Positions 23,033-34,617 of a stretch of 64,000 nt of DNA are shown here, one piece after another (the stretch's first letter is position 1; each line of letters starts with the position of its first letter). Under the pieces are notes generated by a model that worked only from the letters and a program-made list of their open reading frames with translations, made no database searches and had not been told where the DNA came from. Both the position numbers and the translations under genes were made by a program. The DNA comes from Tetrapyrgos nigripes (taxonomy: Eukaryota; Basidiomycota; Agaricomycetes; Agaricales; Campanellaceae): assembly GCA_013368315.1 (NCBI GenBank), contig JAACJM010000048.1, positions 248,001 through 312,000 of the forward strand. The letters run 5' to 3'.

Positions 23033-24924
23033 TTAACCCATGATACCCGCATCGAATTGGAATTCCCTATGAGGCTCAAATCGATTTCTCTGTTGAGCTT
23101 GATCAACGGTCCTCTCTGGTCTACTCCAAGACTGTGACTCGGAAGAAGCTCGAGAACTAGTGTGAGTGGTATTGTCAACACCTGAAACTGAAGCGGAGGG
23201 CGCAGCAAATTGCATGTCCTGCAAGTAAGTTGAAGTAGATTTTACTGCGGTCCCATCACCGGACTCGGTGGTGTGCATTGCTTCACGGAGGTCGAGGAGG
23301 AAATGAGAGACGAGTATTGTTGAGATCCTGAGTTTGTCGCGACCATAGTGATAGGGAAAGGGTTGAAGAGGTGGGGAAAGGGGATAAGTACTGGTGAGTG
23401 TACGTTCTCACCTCCAAAGCAAACTTTCGCCCGACTCACGGTGTCAAATAATTGTTCAGAACGAGACTGAACACGCCCTACATGAGTATTGATTATGAAA
23501 ATGAACATGAGTGATGGGACCACCGTGCCACATGGAACAGGAACGGTGTCACGAACCTGAGGGAGCTATGTACACGTAAGGAGACGTCGGTAAGCGATCA
23601 TCGAAACTTTGAAAATTTCATGAACCCAATGGCCAGGAAGAGTTGGACTTACCCAATACAGAATCACAGCGCCGAGTTGGAGACCTGTTATAATGCTGAA
23701 AGATTTTTTTTTGGGTCAGGGAACAAATGTAAAGGAATGCGGCTACACTACCACATACTGAACTACTGACTCACAGGTAGTAAAGAATCCCAGACTTCAG
23801 TATAATCGTTGGTATTCTCCATTTTTTTAGGTGTCGTAGTCCTTGACCACGGACGACTTGGAAGATTCCCCAGGTCATCAGAACGCTGGATATGACGTCG
23901 AAACATATTAAAGTGATGAAGGTGAGGACGAGCCCTGCGATTTAAGGAGTTATATTTGGAGAAAGATGATGAGGTGGAGTGTAAGCCTCAAGCCTAGACA
24001 GTGGGTGGGTGGGTGGATGGAAACGTACAGCTGGGTTGAGGCTTTCAGTTTGTACGATATGGTTTCAAGAGTAAATCACAGCTCACATAGGACTAGAAGA
24101 TTGCGAACAAGACACTTCGGTTGTTTGAACCTATCAATAGATCTAGTAAGTACATACCATCACAAGGATAGATCGAAACTCATTGTAACTTACCACATCC
24201 AAAGCGACACTCAAGATTCCTATAGCACTTAACAGCGCCGTAGAGAGATAACAGAAGATCCCCTTGGGAAGGATAGCATACACACGCATGATAAAGGACG
24301 CTATCGAGAAGCTTAAGCTTGAGGAACCATCACTGCAGATGAGTAAGAACAAAAGTAGTACACACCGCAAATCGCTATCCTCGTCAGAGTAATAGAAAGA
24401 GTGAACGTGAATTTGTACATTTGATCGCAACTAAATATTCAGTTGTACTCGGAAGCCATGGGAGTAATAAAACGCTTGGACGTACTACAAAACAAAGAAT
24501 GAGGAAGGAAAAAGGGAAGATTGAGACACAGAGAGAGGCTCACCTGAGCCAAATTAGGTCCCAAAAGCAGCGTGAAGATTTGAAAGGCAATGACTGGGTA
24601 TCGGAGGATGTAATACAGCACTGTCGAAACTCTGAAGCCTTCTTCCCATATCAACCGCTTTTCGCGGTCAATATTGAGCAAAATATCATATCCGAGAAGA
24701 GCTTTCAGAAATTAAAACCATCCATCAACTTCAAGAGATAAAACACGCGTCACGAACCACTTACTTATCCTAGAAACATTTGCAAACTCGTTGACCTGCC
24801 TGTCTCAGAAATTCCAGTTGAAAACCGACTCGTATGAATGATTTTGAACGCGTTTAACTCACTTTTGCCGTGCTTTATGGACAGCTGCTGCAGTGACCAA
24901 GGCTCGATTAACAAGCTCGTGCAT
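23033..24924 (-). CDS. DUF6533-type integral membrane protein
   Basis: A multi-exon membrane protein of a family expanded in Agaricomycetes, with no established function. From the ATG at 24924 the first exon (MHELVNRALVTAAAVHKARQ) is followed by VNEFANVSR. An intron then leads to ITLLGYDILLNIDREKRLIW, the DUF6533 signature (YD-x2-L-x3-D-x-E-x3-IW), continuing VLYYILRYPVIAFQIFTLL. Later exons carry further hydrophobic helices (SFIMRVYAILPKGIFCYLST, ALLSAIGILSVALDVV). The last exon reads SHFLLDLREAMHTTESGDG and a Ser/Arg/Gln-rich cytosolic tail ending at 23033. About seven short introns are likely; those between 23300 and 24150 are not resolved. It could be a receptor-like or scramblase-like protein, which is pure speculation. 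Confidence 0.6.
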
Positions 24925-25178
24925 GGGACCGACGATGACCTAGAGGTTGGGGAGGAAAAAAGAAAAGGCAACATTGAGTAGTCTATAAATACCTCTCTGA
25001 AATTCCCACAGGGGCGGGGCGCTCATGCTGCGAACTTGGAGCTGCACGTTGTTCCCATCAAACAGATTGCGTCGCCCGATTATCGGATGACGAGCGGATT
25101 GTGCAATGATATTATGATACTCATCGAGCAAATGTATTTCTGAAGCATTTTGACATTATTTTTTTATGTACTATCTCG

Positions 25179-25750
25179 TACCAGGAAGCTGGCCACACTA
25201 GGAAGCTGGCCGTTTGGCAATTATCTGACTTTATGTCTACATTGGGGTGGGTCTAGGGTGCCTTAAAAATACGTCTGGGTGGGGCACGCTTGGATGTCAA
25301 ATTTTGAAGGGGGTCGGTACTTGCTTCGTGAGATACCGGTAAAAGAGTGGCCCGAAAACCCGAAATGACGCGTTTTCCTAAAATACCGTTCCCACGCCCA
25401 AAACTGCCCTTAGAGTGACCACTGCTCGACAGCAAGTGTACCGTTACACTGCCGAAGGTATTCAGCATAGTTTTATATGCTAAGGATATATAATCCTCCA
25501 GGTTTTATAGCTCATGTACATGTGCACGGTTCTGGGCCAGAGCAGGTGGCCAGGTAGCCAGTTTTGGCCAAAAACAGACTCGCGTCGCGAAAATCCTCGC
25601 TACTCCTTGACCACAACTTGCACGGCGCTGATTCGTATATCAGCAGATTCCTAAGAAGCCCTATTACGCTATGCTAAATTTTTTGTAATCTAAATTTCCC
25701 TCAGTAATTTTATATGATTTAAAAACGCTAACATGGCCAGCTTCCTGGTA
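25179..25750. mobile_element. TA-flanked MITE-like element with 15-bp terminal inverted repeats
   Basis: CCAGGAAGCTGGCCA at 25181-25195 is the exact reverse complement of 25734-25748. Each end is directly flanked by TA (25179-25180 and 25749-25750), the insertion signature of Tc1/mariner-type elements. The left end carries a second, direct copy of AGGAAGCTGGCC (25200-25211). No transposase frame is present in the 570 bp, so it would be non-autonomous. It lies between the DUF6533 and GST genes. Confidence 0.65.
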
Positions 25751-25833
25751 TCGAATAGTAGAGGTTTTTGATCAGGGCAGGGTTGGCTAGGCCGGGGAAA
25801 CGCACATTTCGACCTAGTCCAAAACTTCTCGTT

Positions 25834-26639
25834 CTACTCGTATCTCTCCAATGCAGTGACCAATTTCCCCCATCTCCCATCATGCCAGCTAGCCATATCC
25901 TGCCATTCCGTGCTATCCTTCCCATATAGAATCCTAAACCAGTTAACATTCCCGGCAAGGGCGAGATCAGCAAACGAAATCTGGTCTCCCATTACGAATA
26001 TGCCATCTTTCAGCACTTTAGCCATCTGTCCAAGCTCTGTTTCTAGCTTTCGCCACTCTGATTCCTTCTTCGCTCCCTCGGGATACATCTCTTCCATCGT
26101 CATCTTGTACCATACCAATCTCGTCCGCCGAAAGTACTCCTCGCTTGACGGATTCAATATCCAAGTCGTCTTTGGGATAACAAACTGGTCCTCACTAGGG
26201 ACCTTTGAGTCCCAGAACGTAGCGACAAACGCTTTCTGCAGAGCCCTAGTCCCAGGGGGAATCAATTGAGGTGTGTCAGGGTATGTCTTGTCGAGATACT
26301 CGGCGATAGCGAAGGATTCTGTGAGCCCGGTTCCGGTTTTGGGATCGTAGATAGCGGGAAGACTGTAGTAAGGACTACCGTCTTTTCTTGTGGTGAATGG
26401 AGCAATTCCAGCGGCTTTGAGCGTTGGTTCGATGTCGGGGTACTCAACCCAGATGACTTTGAACGGGAGTCCTTTGAAATTGAGGGAGTAGCTGTTGTGA
26501 GAAGCTTGGTAAATTCCCCTAGCTATGAACTGCGGACAGGACTGAAGCAAACTTACCGCGTCTTCCAAGTGTTGGGCGACCATGGGCCGACCTTGGATGG
26601 TATATCGTAGAAGAGAATAGTTGTTTCCTCGTCGGGCAT
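25834..26639 (-). CDS. Glutathione S-transferase, fungal GSTFuA/Ure2p-like
   Basis: A cytosolic detoxification enzyme. Exon 1 (26639-26557) and exon 2 (26491-25834) join across a 65-nt intron (26556-26492, GTAAGT...CAG) to give 246 residues. The thioredoxin-like N-domain starts MPDEETTILFYDIPSKVG and PWSPNTWKTRYSLNFKGLPF. The Ser-Pro-Asn after PW is the likely glutathione-activating serine region of the GSTFuA class. SLPAIYD.. then LTESFAIAEYLDKTYP form the glutathione-binding loop. The helical C-domain ends with GDQISFADLALAGNVNWFRI, the N-capping box and hydrophobic staple region. White-rot fungi have expanded this class, thought to bind wood-derived phenolics. Its nearness to the GMC oxidoreductase is suggestive only. 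Confidence 0.88.
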
Positions 26640-27392
26640 CACTACAGGTACGGACTACTTGGTCTTGAGCGAAGGTACCTGTGACTCATGACGACAATGT
26701 GATGAGCATTATATACTCGAGGACGTGACCCCGGAGGAAGGGGGCGAAGATTCGCCGCTATGTGGGTCGTTTTTATATTGCAGCGTGTGGCTATGTTGCA
26801 GTCGGCAAGCTCCGTACAAATGCCGATATGCCGCTCCATCACTACCCACTGGCATCCGCTCAGCTCTGCTAGGGCCAACGGCGTTATCGTGCCACACACA
26901 GCGATGACCCACATTTCCCTTGTGATAGAATCTGGGTGAAATGTTTCTAGCAGTAATAACAGATCGTCATTTAGTGTGATGAACAAGCTCCAGCCATAGC
27001 CTGCCAAGTCATCCTTTTCCTTAGCCACGCAGCCTACTTCAATGAATCCTTCACGGTTAATACTCTGTTGAATTCATATTTTTCAGGGTTTTGGACCTCC
27101 TTGGGAAGATCAGACTCAGAAGAAAAGCAATTGCAGACAAAATCAAGACAAAATACGAGTTGATTCGACCAAGGAGTCACTAGATACCAAATAGGTACGT
27201 CAAAGTATATGTACTAATAAAATTTGACTAAAATAGGGAACGAGCTGAAACAGTGAGAAAATTAGGAAATAAGGGTTAAATAAGTGCGTATGAGGAGATC
27301 TCGACAATATCGGTCCAGGTAAAGCTAATCTAGCGTGCATACACGTTATGATCGTCGTATATGTCTGTCCAGATCAGCGAGAGCAGGGCATT
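26640..27392. other. Intergenic region between GST and GMC oxidoreductase genes
   Basis: The promoter of the GST gene (-) and the 3' region of the GMC gene (-). A 128-residue open frame on the minus strand (26642-27028) has no recognisable motif and abuts the GST start codon; I treat it as chance. Confidence 0.45.
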
Positions 27393-30083
27393 TTACAAAG
27401 ACATCCCATTATCTTCTTTAATAAGATCCGCTGCTCTTTCTGCCAAAGTATACACCACTGCTGTAGGGTGACCTTCGGGGATGGAAGGCTGACGTGTGGG
27501 AGGCGTCTCTATCAGCAAACATCACTTCAAACTCAAAGTTGAAGCTAGCCACTCACGAAAACACTCGCATCAACAATCCTAACTCCCTTCAAACCCCGTA
27601 CTCGGAGCCTCGCATCCGTAACATCCTCGTCTTTGCTTCCCATGCTTGCTGTCCCGACAGGATGGAAAATAGTAACGGTATTGTCCTTCAAGAAAGCTAT
27701 TTTCTCTTCCTCTGTGGCACCGATGCTGGTGGAATTTCGACCAGCGAGGGAGATGATTAAGTTGTCTTCAGTCCATGGAGCCGTGGAAAAGAAGGTTTCG
27801 GAATCATTTACGGCTTGAAGCATTGCTTGGACATCGAAGGAATCGCCATATATGTTGTAGTCGATAAGTGGCTGAGTGAACGTGTCTCCGTCGGTGGATT
27901 TGAGAGTCAATGAACCCACTGATAGTCGTAAGATCATTAGCAATCTAGCGAATGGAACAGGACCGAGTCGTACTCACCAGATTTAGGTGCAACAACGACG
28001 TTGGCTACAGTGATGTAATTGCCAGTTGCAGGTTGTGTTCCCAAAACAGGCAAAAAGCCATCCTGATCCGACCAAGACCAACTCAGTAGCTGCCACTGCC
28101 AACCGTAAGTAGAGTTGAATAGTTATACTCACCGCGTACAACAGTTCCAGATGAGGTGCATTAGGCCCAGACGCAGAATCCTGGGTCCCTTCCAACTGAT
28201 CGTCTGGTAATCTCAGGAATCCTGTTGCGAAGGACAAAGAGTCAAAATCCATCGTAATGATCGACTGCAAACGGTCACCCACCCAAAACACTGTTCACCG
28301 AATTCGCAAATAACCCAGTTCTGTTATTCTCCCATTGCTCGAGAAGCTGTTGTTGCAAAGCAGGAATCCTTATCGCATCGTCAAATGTCTTGGTGGAGTT
28401 GACTTCGTAGATTGTTAAGAGCAGGGGATGTTCACGGAGATTTTTGCCTGAGCCAGTAAGTTGAGTGTCGTTCCTTATGTAGGCTGTAGCGAGGATTAGT
28501 ACTTACCGACTGCGGGTCTATCAGCGACAACGTCGATTCCCAGCCCTTCCAATTCCTCCTTGGGGCCCACTCCGCTCAGGAGGAGTAATTGAGGGGTTCC
28601 TTTTTAACGTGTACCGCCGCTCAGTTGCGTTTACGCTCGAGGATATTTCAATTAGAACTTACCTATTGCTCCAGAACTCAGGATAATCTCGTTTCTCGCA
28701 CTGAATTTGAACCGAGGGCCTGTAGATGACACATAGTAAGCAAATGCCGATTCTGCTAGTACCCAGGGAATAGCGCAATTACCATCAACACTCTGAGCAA
28801 CTTCAACTTGATTGAAGTGAGGAATATCCGACGTATCGTTCCAACTCTGCAGCAACCTTGTCGCCCTCGTCTGAATCAAGACATCCAGATTGGGACGATG
28901 GCTGTTCAAGGCCGGATGGAGGTAAGCTGTGGCTGAAGAGTAACGTTCGCCGTGTCCGGTTATTTGTTGATTATATCCTGCGTCACCAATAAGCAATGAA
29001 CTCGTACTCAAGAATCCAATCCAAGAAAATTCTCCGTATTAGATACTCACCAAATCCAAGACTATCCCCCGTATTCATATCCGCCGTATACTTGAATCTT
29101 GAGTCCGCACCATTTTCTTGTTGCAACAACTTACTAGCGTTGATGACTTTCCCATCGAGTTCGCCAGGGAAGTTGGATAGCGTGACGAGGACAGGACCGT
29201 TTCCATTAGATAGAGTGGGGTCGTTTGGAGGTGGGATAGCTAGGGGGGATGGGTTTGAGGTGGGTGGGACGTATGTGGATATCTAGATAGTGCAGAGGAA
29301 TAATTAGAACAGAAATGAGAATAACAGTGGAGATACTCACCCTGTTCCAGTATTTCTCCAACGCATCCCAACCCCATCCCGAGTCACCCGTAACCTTACT
29401 ATAATGATCCCAGAGGTCTCGAGATCCACGAGTCCAGATCATTACATCTTTGGGTACAAAAGAGTGAGTAAAGAAAGGGTCGACAGATTCAGAAAGACGA
29501 GACTTACTAATACTACTACTTCCCCCAAGTGTAAATCCCCTCGGGACAAAGACCGTACGATTGTTCAACTCTTTTTGAGGAACGGTAGTGTAATTCCAAT
29601 CAACCCCGCTTCCATAGTTGTTGAACGCAAGGAAAGGCACGTGGATTGGGAGGACGTTGGTGTCGCTGAGAATTCAAGGAGAGAAGAAGGTGAGGTTTGA
29701 GAATTATCAAGTTAATATAAAACGAATGACTCGAGGATGACGAGAGCGGGAGCTGTCACTCACTCAACACCAGCTTCAATAACCAAAACACTTTTAGTCG
29801 GATCTTCGCTAAGTCGAGCGGCTATGACATTTCCTGCAGTACCGGCTTCAAGTTCAAAGGTACAAAGTGCGCGCGCAAGTCAGCCAAAAATCCAATCAAT
29901 CGCCTATCGAGCCTGTCTGTGTAAGAAGTTTTACTCACCTCCAACCACAATGAAATCATACTCCTTCGTCGGAAGATCATTCGGATCGGTGTAGAGCGAC
30001 GTCGCCGCCACCCCGCTGCCAATACAAAAGGTCACAGAGGGTACCAAGAGGACGAACGTTGTCAAGAGAGATGAAAACTTCAT
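27393..30083 (-). CDS. Secreted GMC oxidoreductase, aryl-alcohol-oxidase-like
   Basis: FAD enzymes of this kind oxidise alcohols outside the cell and supply H2O2 for lignin decay. The start at 30083 gives a signal peptide ([20 protein letters not shown]), then [20 protein letters not shown] with the FAD-binding GxGxxG completed across intron 1. The GMC signature region follows ([10 protein letters not shown], then [16 protein letters not shown] after an intron). Later come [20 protein letters not shown] (GMC signature 2; residues cross an intron), NLREHP and the active-site [10 protein letters not shown]. The last exon ([20 protein letters not shown]) gives the second active-site His, ending [11 protein letters not shown] at 27393. 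Numerous 50-90-nt introns; total about 600 residues, normal for the family. NxS/T sites suggest glycosylation. AAO, glucose or methanol oxidase specificity cannot be separated by eye. Confidence 0.85.
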
Positions 30084-30449
30084 CGTGATGTTGAGCTACA
30101 AGTTGCAAGAGCGAGATTGCAGACTGCAGCTGTAGCTGATGATGCCAGTGACGATGGGGACGGGGATGGGGATGGGACAGTTGGTCGACTCCATCGGTTT
30201 AAATAGGCTAGTACATAGTACTTACCAGCCGCCAGAGATGATAGATCCGGGTATAAGCGAATTAGGTATTATTACTTATCCTTAGTAGCCGCCATAATAT
30301 ACTGGATTCTGGTGGAGGAAACCTGTTTGGGCCTTCCACGATCCTTGTAGTGGACATAGACTCTCATTTTGAGGCCCTTGCCACGCGTACGGATGGAGGC
30401 ACGCATAACTTTCAGTTATGATGATAGGGTTCTTCAATTGATTAGTGTA

Positions 30450-30519
30450 CTCGGGATGGTCAAGGTTCAAATCACAAACCTGATCTCGAATTTGCCAGAT
30501 CGGACCGGGGTTTCCCATG
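30450..30519 (+). repeat. Dispersed repeat, left copy (about 70 bp)
   Basis: This segment begins CTCGGGATGGTCAAGG and ends CGGACCGGGGTTTCCCA. It is about 85-90% identical, as reverse complement, to 31235-31304, with about 715 bp between the copies. They are most likely two members of one dispersed family in opposite orientation. Confidence 0.75.
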
Positions 30520-31234
30520 ATGTCCCTAACCTGTCTTCAAGCTCGTACTTAATGGGCAGGGTTGCAATATTTCCCTGTATATCATATAGGGCAGTAAATG
30601 CAGAGATAGACAGGATACAAGACTATGTGGTTGGTTTCACACCCTTTCGAGGCAGATTGAGGCAAAGGTATGTTTTCAATTCAGACTTCTAGTTACGCGA
30701 TCAGCTTCTCCCAACCTCCTGGTTTACCTTCCATAGTCTTCCATAGACACTGCTGAGACTATTGCAGCATTTTTTACAGCCGTTCTTGCACAAGCTGAGG
30801 TCAGTTTGCCTGGTGGAAATCCTTTGAAGACGTTTCGGGTCGACGCGTGACGTCATGGCGCGTCGCGACCTTCTGATCCGTCGGTTAACAAACCCATGCA
30901 GAACATGCCGACTCTGAGTTTCCGGCCTCCTACGATTCCAAAGTCCAGTTTCCGTGATAAAGTAAGAAGATACGAATCAGGAGGCAATGAAAAGCATAAC
31001 TTATACTGTCGGTTGCATGTAGATTCAGAGGTACAACGAATGACAGCCAATGTATTTCGGCTCAGCTCAGCGCGCACAGTGCAGCTCGATACATTGTATA
31101 TCAGTTTTTTACTTCCTCATTACCTTCCCAGTCTACCGACCTACCTAATTCCAACCTCCTGACCTCTGCTGATGGCTGTAACGTGCTATCTACCACGTAT
31201 GCTGCTTGGACTCAGCCTCGGAGGCTGCTGTTCC

Positions 31235-31304
31235 GATGTGAAACCCCGGTCCGATCCGACAAATCCGAAATCGGATTTGTGATTTGAACCTTGACCATCC
31301 CGAG
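31235..31304 (-). repeat. Dispersed repeat, right copy (about 70 bp)
   Basis: Inverted partner of 30450-30519. The reverse complement starts CTCGGGATGGTCAAGG and ends GGACCGGGGTTTCACAT. No longer terminal structure or target duplication was found around either copy. Confidence 0.75.
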
Positions 31305-31884
31305 TGCGGTAAATTGATGTAGGCAATTCTCTAGTTCCAGGGCTAGCTCTTGCTTTTGACGGGAAGCTCGCAGGCGGCCGTACGTTGGATACAATAATAT
31401 CAAACCCAAATATTCGCACTAACGTGTATGTCTAGAATTGACGGATGTGAGTTTTAATAGAGCGATACTAACATACTCCAATATTGAAAAATTCGACGCG
31501 CTACCACCAGTGACCACTCGCTTTGCAAAAGGCACCATTTGAGCTGTCTTCGGCTTTCAGCCAAGATTTGAGTGCAGGCTGTCACAGGAAGTTGCAGAAA
31601 TGATACATCAATGCATTGGGAGCGGGCTGGAACCTAAAGTTGAAGGAATAGTCGGGCACAGTCGGAGCCTAATTTTGACAGACAGCTTGCAGACAGCACC
31701 AATGAATGTACGGTAAAAGATGGAAGCGGCCTGGCTGCCTGTGATACCAAATACAAACTTGAAGTGGCGACCTGCCGTCTCAGCATGACGGTCATTTTGA
31801 CGTTCGGTCCGTCGGGCTAAAGTCACATCAGTACATAAGGACGACCCTGTGAGTTCTCCATATTTCTTACTTCTCTTGCTCTCT

Positions 31885-32047
31885 CCGGGCAATACCCCTC
31901 GGATTGTAGTCATCGGTGCTGGGTATGTTCATATAGTAGCTTTATTGAGTGCCATCTTCGTTGACCATCCTTTTTCGTTGCAGTATCGGCGGTATATCCC
32001 TCGGACTGGCTTTCGGGCGACGGTTCCCTGTATTTGACAACTTCACG
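31885..32047 (+). pseudogene. Relic N-terminus of a flavin-dependent (Baeyer-Villiger-type) monooxygenase
   Basis: An exon encodes NTPRIVVIGAG, an intron runs from about 31922 (GTATGT) to ...TTGCAG near 31983, and the next exon gives IGGISLGLAFGRRFPVFDNFT. Together these make the FAD-binding Rossmann motif GxGxxG followed by the xFDNFTxYEK-like strand of cyclohexanone-monooxygenase relatives. Nothing downstream continues the family (no GG.W.....PG motif, no NADPH site), and no clear start codon precedes it. It is best read as a truncated remnant in the decayed island. Confidence 0.55.
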
Positions 32048-32991
32048 GTGCGTTTCGTTCGTCAGTGGAACATGGAGGGTGAGTGTTCACATTGTGACTC
32101 CGTGCTCGACTGTGGCCTGGCAGGATAAGTCTTTAGTTTGAGTTTCATAAGTAACCGTGTCACCTTTTCCCCCCTCTTCCACCCAAACCAAAGTTAACTC
32201 TCCCTCACGACCACCCACCTCAAACATAACTGATTTAAAGATTCGAAGTAACCCACAAGTATCCAAACAAATCCCCCGGAACCCTGGTCTTATCCTCCAC
32301 CTGGGAAATGATTTGGCCTAGTTCGCCTATGACGTTGCCTGTGTCTGCCTCTGGGAAGCAAAATGTGTAAAGAAGAAGAAGGGTTGGTGAGTTGGCCGGA
32401 AGACAGAGATGAGGACAAAGAGGACACGAAAACGGGAACGGAAACAGAAAGAACAGAAAGCACAGAAAGCACAGAAACCGTGACGGCAACGAGGTCGTGG
32501 ACAGAACGGGAACAGGAATGAGAACTACTGAAAACTCAAAAGAAAAAGAAAGGAGAGAGAGAACGAGAAAACCCACCATATTCTCCAAAACGACGAACAC
32601 CCTCGATCCAAGAATTTCCTTATGACTCAATGAGTGCGATTGATACAATCCGCAATGTGCTTTATCGAGACGGAAAGCTCGACTTGGCCGAGTGTGAAAC
32701 CTGGGCTGAAGAGTGTCGATTAGTCAACATCGGCGGGTACAGAACAGTGAAAGTAAAAGAAAGGGAGGAAGAAAACAATGGAAAGTGGTCAGTGGTCAGT
32801 GAAAAATGGTCGGACAACAAACGACGTGCTGAAAGTTATACAACTCGGGCGTGTAAGGGAGGAGGGAAGGAGAGGGAAGGGAAGAGATTATGAGGGGAGA
32901 GGAGGGATACGGGAGAGGACAAGAATGCGCATAAGGGAAAGGAGAGGTGGAAAGAGAACATGAAGTGGGCAGGAGTAGGACACTCACAGTG

Positions 32992-33495
32992 TCACTCATC
33001 TGGATCATACCCCAAAGCCTTCATATTGCCCTTGAAAGACGCGACGCTTTCTGGTTTCAAGGGTGGTGATACCCATTTTCGTGGGGATTTGACGAAGAGG
33101 GGGAAGGCGTTGGCTCTGAAAGAGGAATAGAACCACGAAAGAGAAGGCACAGAGGCGCATTAAGGCCCTAGAACACATGCACAGCGAGATAGTACCCAAT
33201 CCTCGGAGTGTTAGTTACACTATTCTACACCCCTTCTGGTGCAGAGACATGTGCTCCCACTTTCCAGGGCGACGATGTCCATACACGTAGTTTGGTGTCT
33301 TCATCGACTCCGTCCTCGGGTGACGTTGCCTTTCTCTTTCCCTTTGATGGTTTTCCATTAGGTTTGCTGGAACTAGCAGACGTGTTTGAGACGTTTCTGT
33401 CGCGCGCATATCTACAGCGACACAAGGGCAATAATGAGCTATAACCTACCAGAATCCATCTCCATCCCGACGACTAGCTCGTTTCCGTCGGAAGC
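32992..33495 (-). CDS. Unknown basic protein, C-terminal exons (possibly decayed)
   Basis: Minus-strand coding is suggested by three blocks that join through plausible introns: FRRKRASRRDGDGF (to about 33452), SSKPNGKPSKGKRKATSPED..VWTSSPWKVGAHVSAPEGV (to about 33231), and ANAFPLFVKSPRKWVSPPLK..ALGYDPDE, stop at 32992. The middle block has a nuclear-localisation-like KGKRK. I do not recognise the family, and the 5' end is not found. Part of the middle exon and the following intron recurs at 46296-46455 as a decayed duplicate. Confidence is limited because the third block needs a weak GTAGAA donor. Confidence 0.35.
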
Positions 33496-33744
33496 TTGCT
33501 TGGTAAAGTTATGTATTATCAAATATTCTTCCGGACCGTTTAACCAACAGCTGACAGTTTGCCGGACGAATCGCTACCATACACACTCGATGACGTCTAC
33601 TCTCGCCTCGGCGTCTTACCAACGGACGTTGAGAGACGTTGAGAGGAACATTGTATCTCGAGGAGGAAATGTTCCCGGATGACAATGGCTTTTTGGCAAG
33701 CCTATGACGTGAGTGATATCAATACCCACTTATTTTTTCTTTAG

Positions 33745-34520
33745 CCTTGACGATACTAATCTGAGGATCTTCATTCCAGCGCCGTAACGCTCTGTGGTCG
33801 TGTCTTTACTATCTCCGGGCGTCAGCAGTCCAACGGAATATGAGGTCCTGAAGAACGTTGCTCGTGGTAGTGTTTCTGCCAGAGAGAATGGAACAAGGTG
33901 GAGCACAGAACGGACAACGAAGTCTATGGAAGTCTTGGAAATATAAATATCGCTGTTAGTCTGCAGAGACATACCATTTCAGTTCACTAACTTTATCCAC
34001 AGGAACAGATCTACTGGCACTCCTTCTCGTCAACTTCTCAAACAGGCCTCGGCCAAAGTCAGAATGCATTACACTCAAGGTTCAGTGATTCCATGCAAGT
34101 TTAGTCTGAGGAGGATGGCTGAGGGCAATGCTGAGGATGAAAAGGACTTGTTATACTGCGTTAATGGCTTTGGCAACCCTACGACCGAGAGGTGAGTAAT
34201 ACACCCTTATTTTATTGAGCCTCAACGGTACTGACGCTGGATTCTCGCTCCAGCGACGTTACACTCTATGGTTGTATCTTTGTTATCCCCAGGCGTCAGC
34301 AGTACAATGGTGCATGAGGCTATTAAGAACGTTGCTGGGAGAGAAAGGAAGAAGGCGGAGCTCAGAACGGATGACGAAGTCCATGGAAGTCTGGGAAATA
34401 GAGATATCGATGTCCGTCCTCCTTCAGATATGCACTATCACCTGAGCTCACTAGCTTTGCCTACAGGAACAGAATTATGGCACCTCTTTTCGTCGGCTCA
34501 GAGTCTAGGACAATTTTGGA
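33745..34520 (+). repeat. Diverged tandem duplication of about 300 bp
   Basis: Segments 33745-34060 and 34215-34520 are diverged direct copies. Shared blocks in order include AGCCT..ACGGTACTGA/ACGATACTAA, GTTACACTCT/GTAACGCTCT, GGCGTCAGCAGT, AAGAACGTTGCT, ACGAAGTC.ATGGAAGTC, GAAATA, and ACAGGAACAGA near the ends. Some blocks sit behind acceptor-like TCCAG, so these may be duplicated exons of a decayed gene I cannot identify. Confidence 0.6.
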
Positions 34521-34617
34521 AGTAAACTATCGCTGTTTCTCCCTCCGGATACGGCTTTTTCAGCCGAGATAAGCCTAAATCTCAGCATTTCGCGACCGCA
34601 TTTGTTCACAAGTCGTT

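Larger units (their letters stand above)
30084..31850. other. Non-coding region upstream of the GMC gene with an inverted repeat
   Basis: The proximal part (30084-30200) is the GMC promoter, including a TTTAAATA element near 30197. Beyond it there is no supported gene, only the pair of 70-bp inverted repeats listed separately and a short palindrome (AGCCTCGGAGGCT, about 31214). Confidence 0.5.

Noticed and set aside
26642..27028. 128-residue minus-strand frame between GST and GMC genes
   Set aside because: No recognisable motif, it lies in the GST promoter and 5' leader, and the codon pattern is unconvincing.
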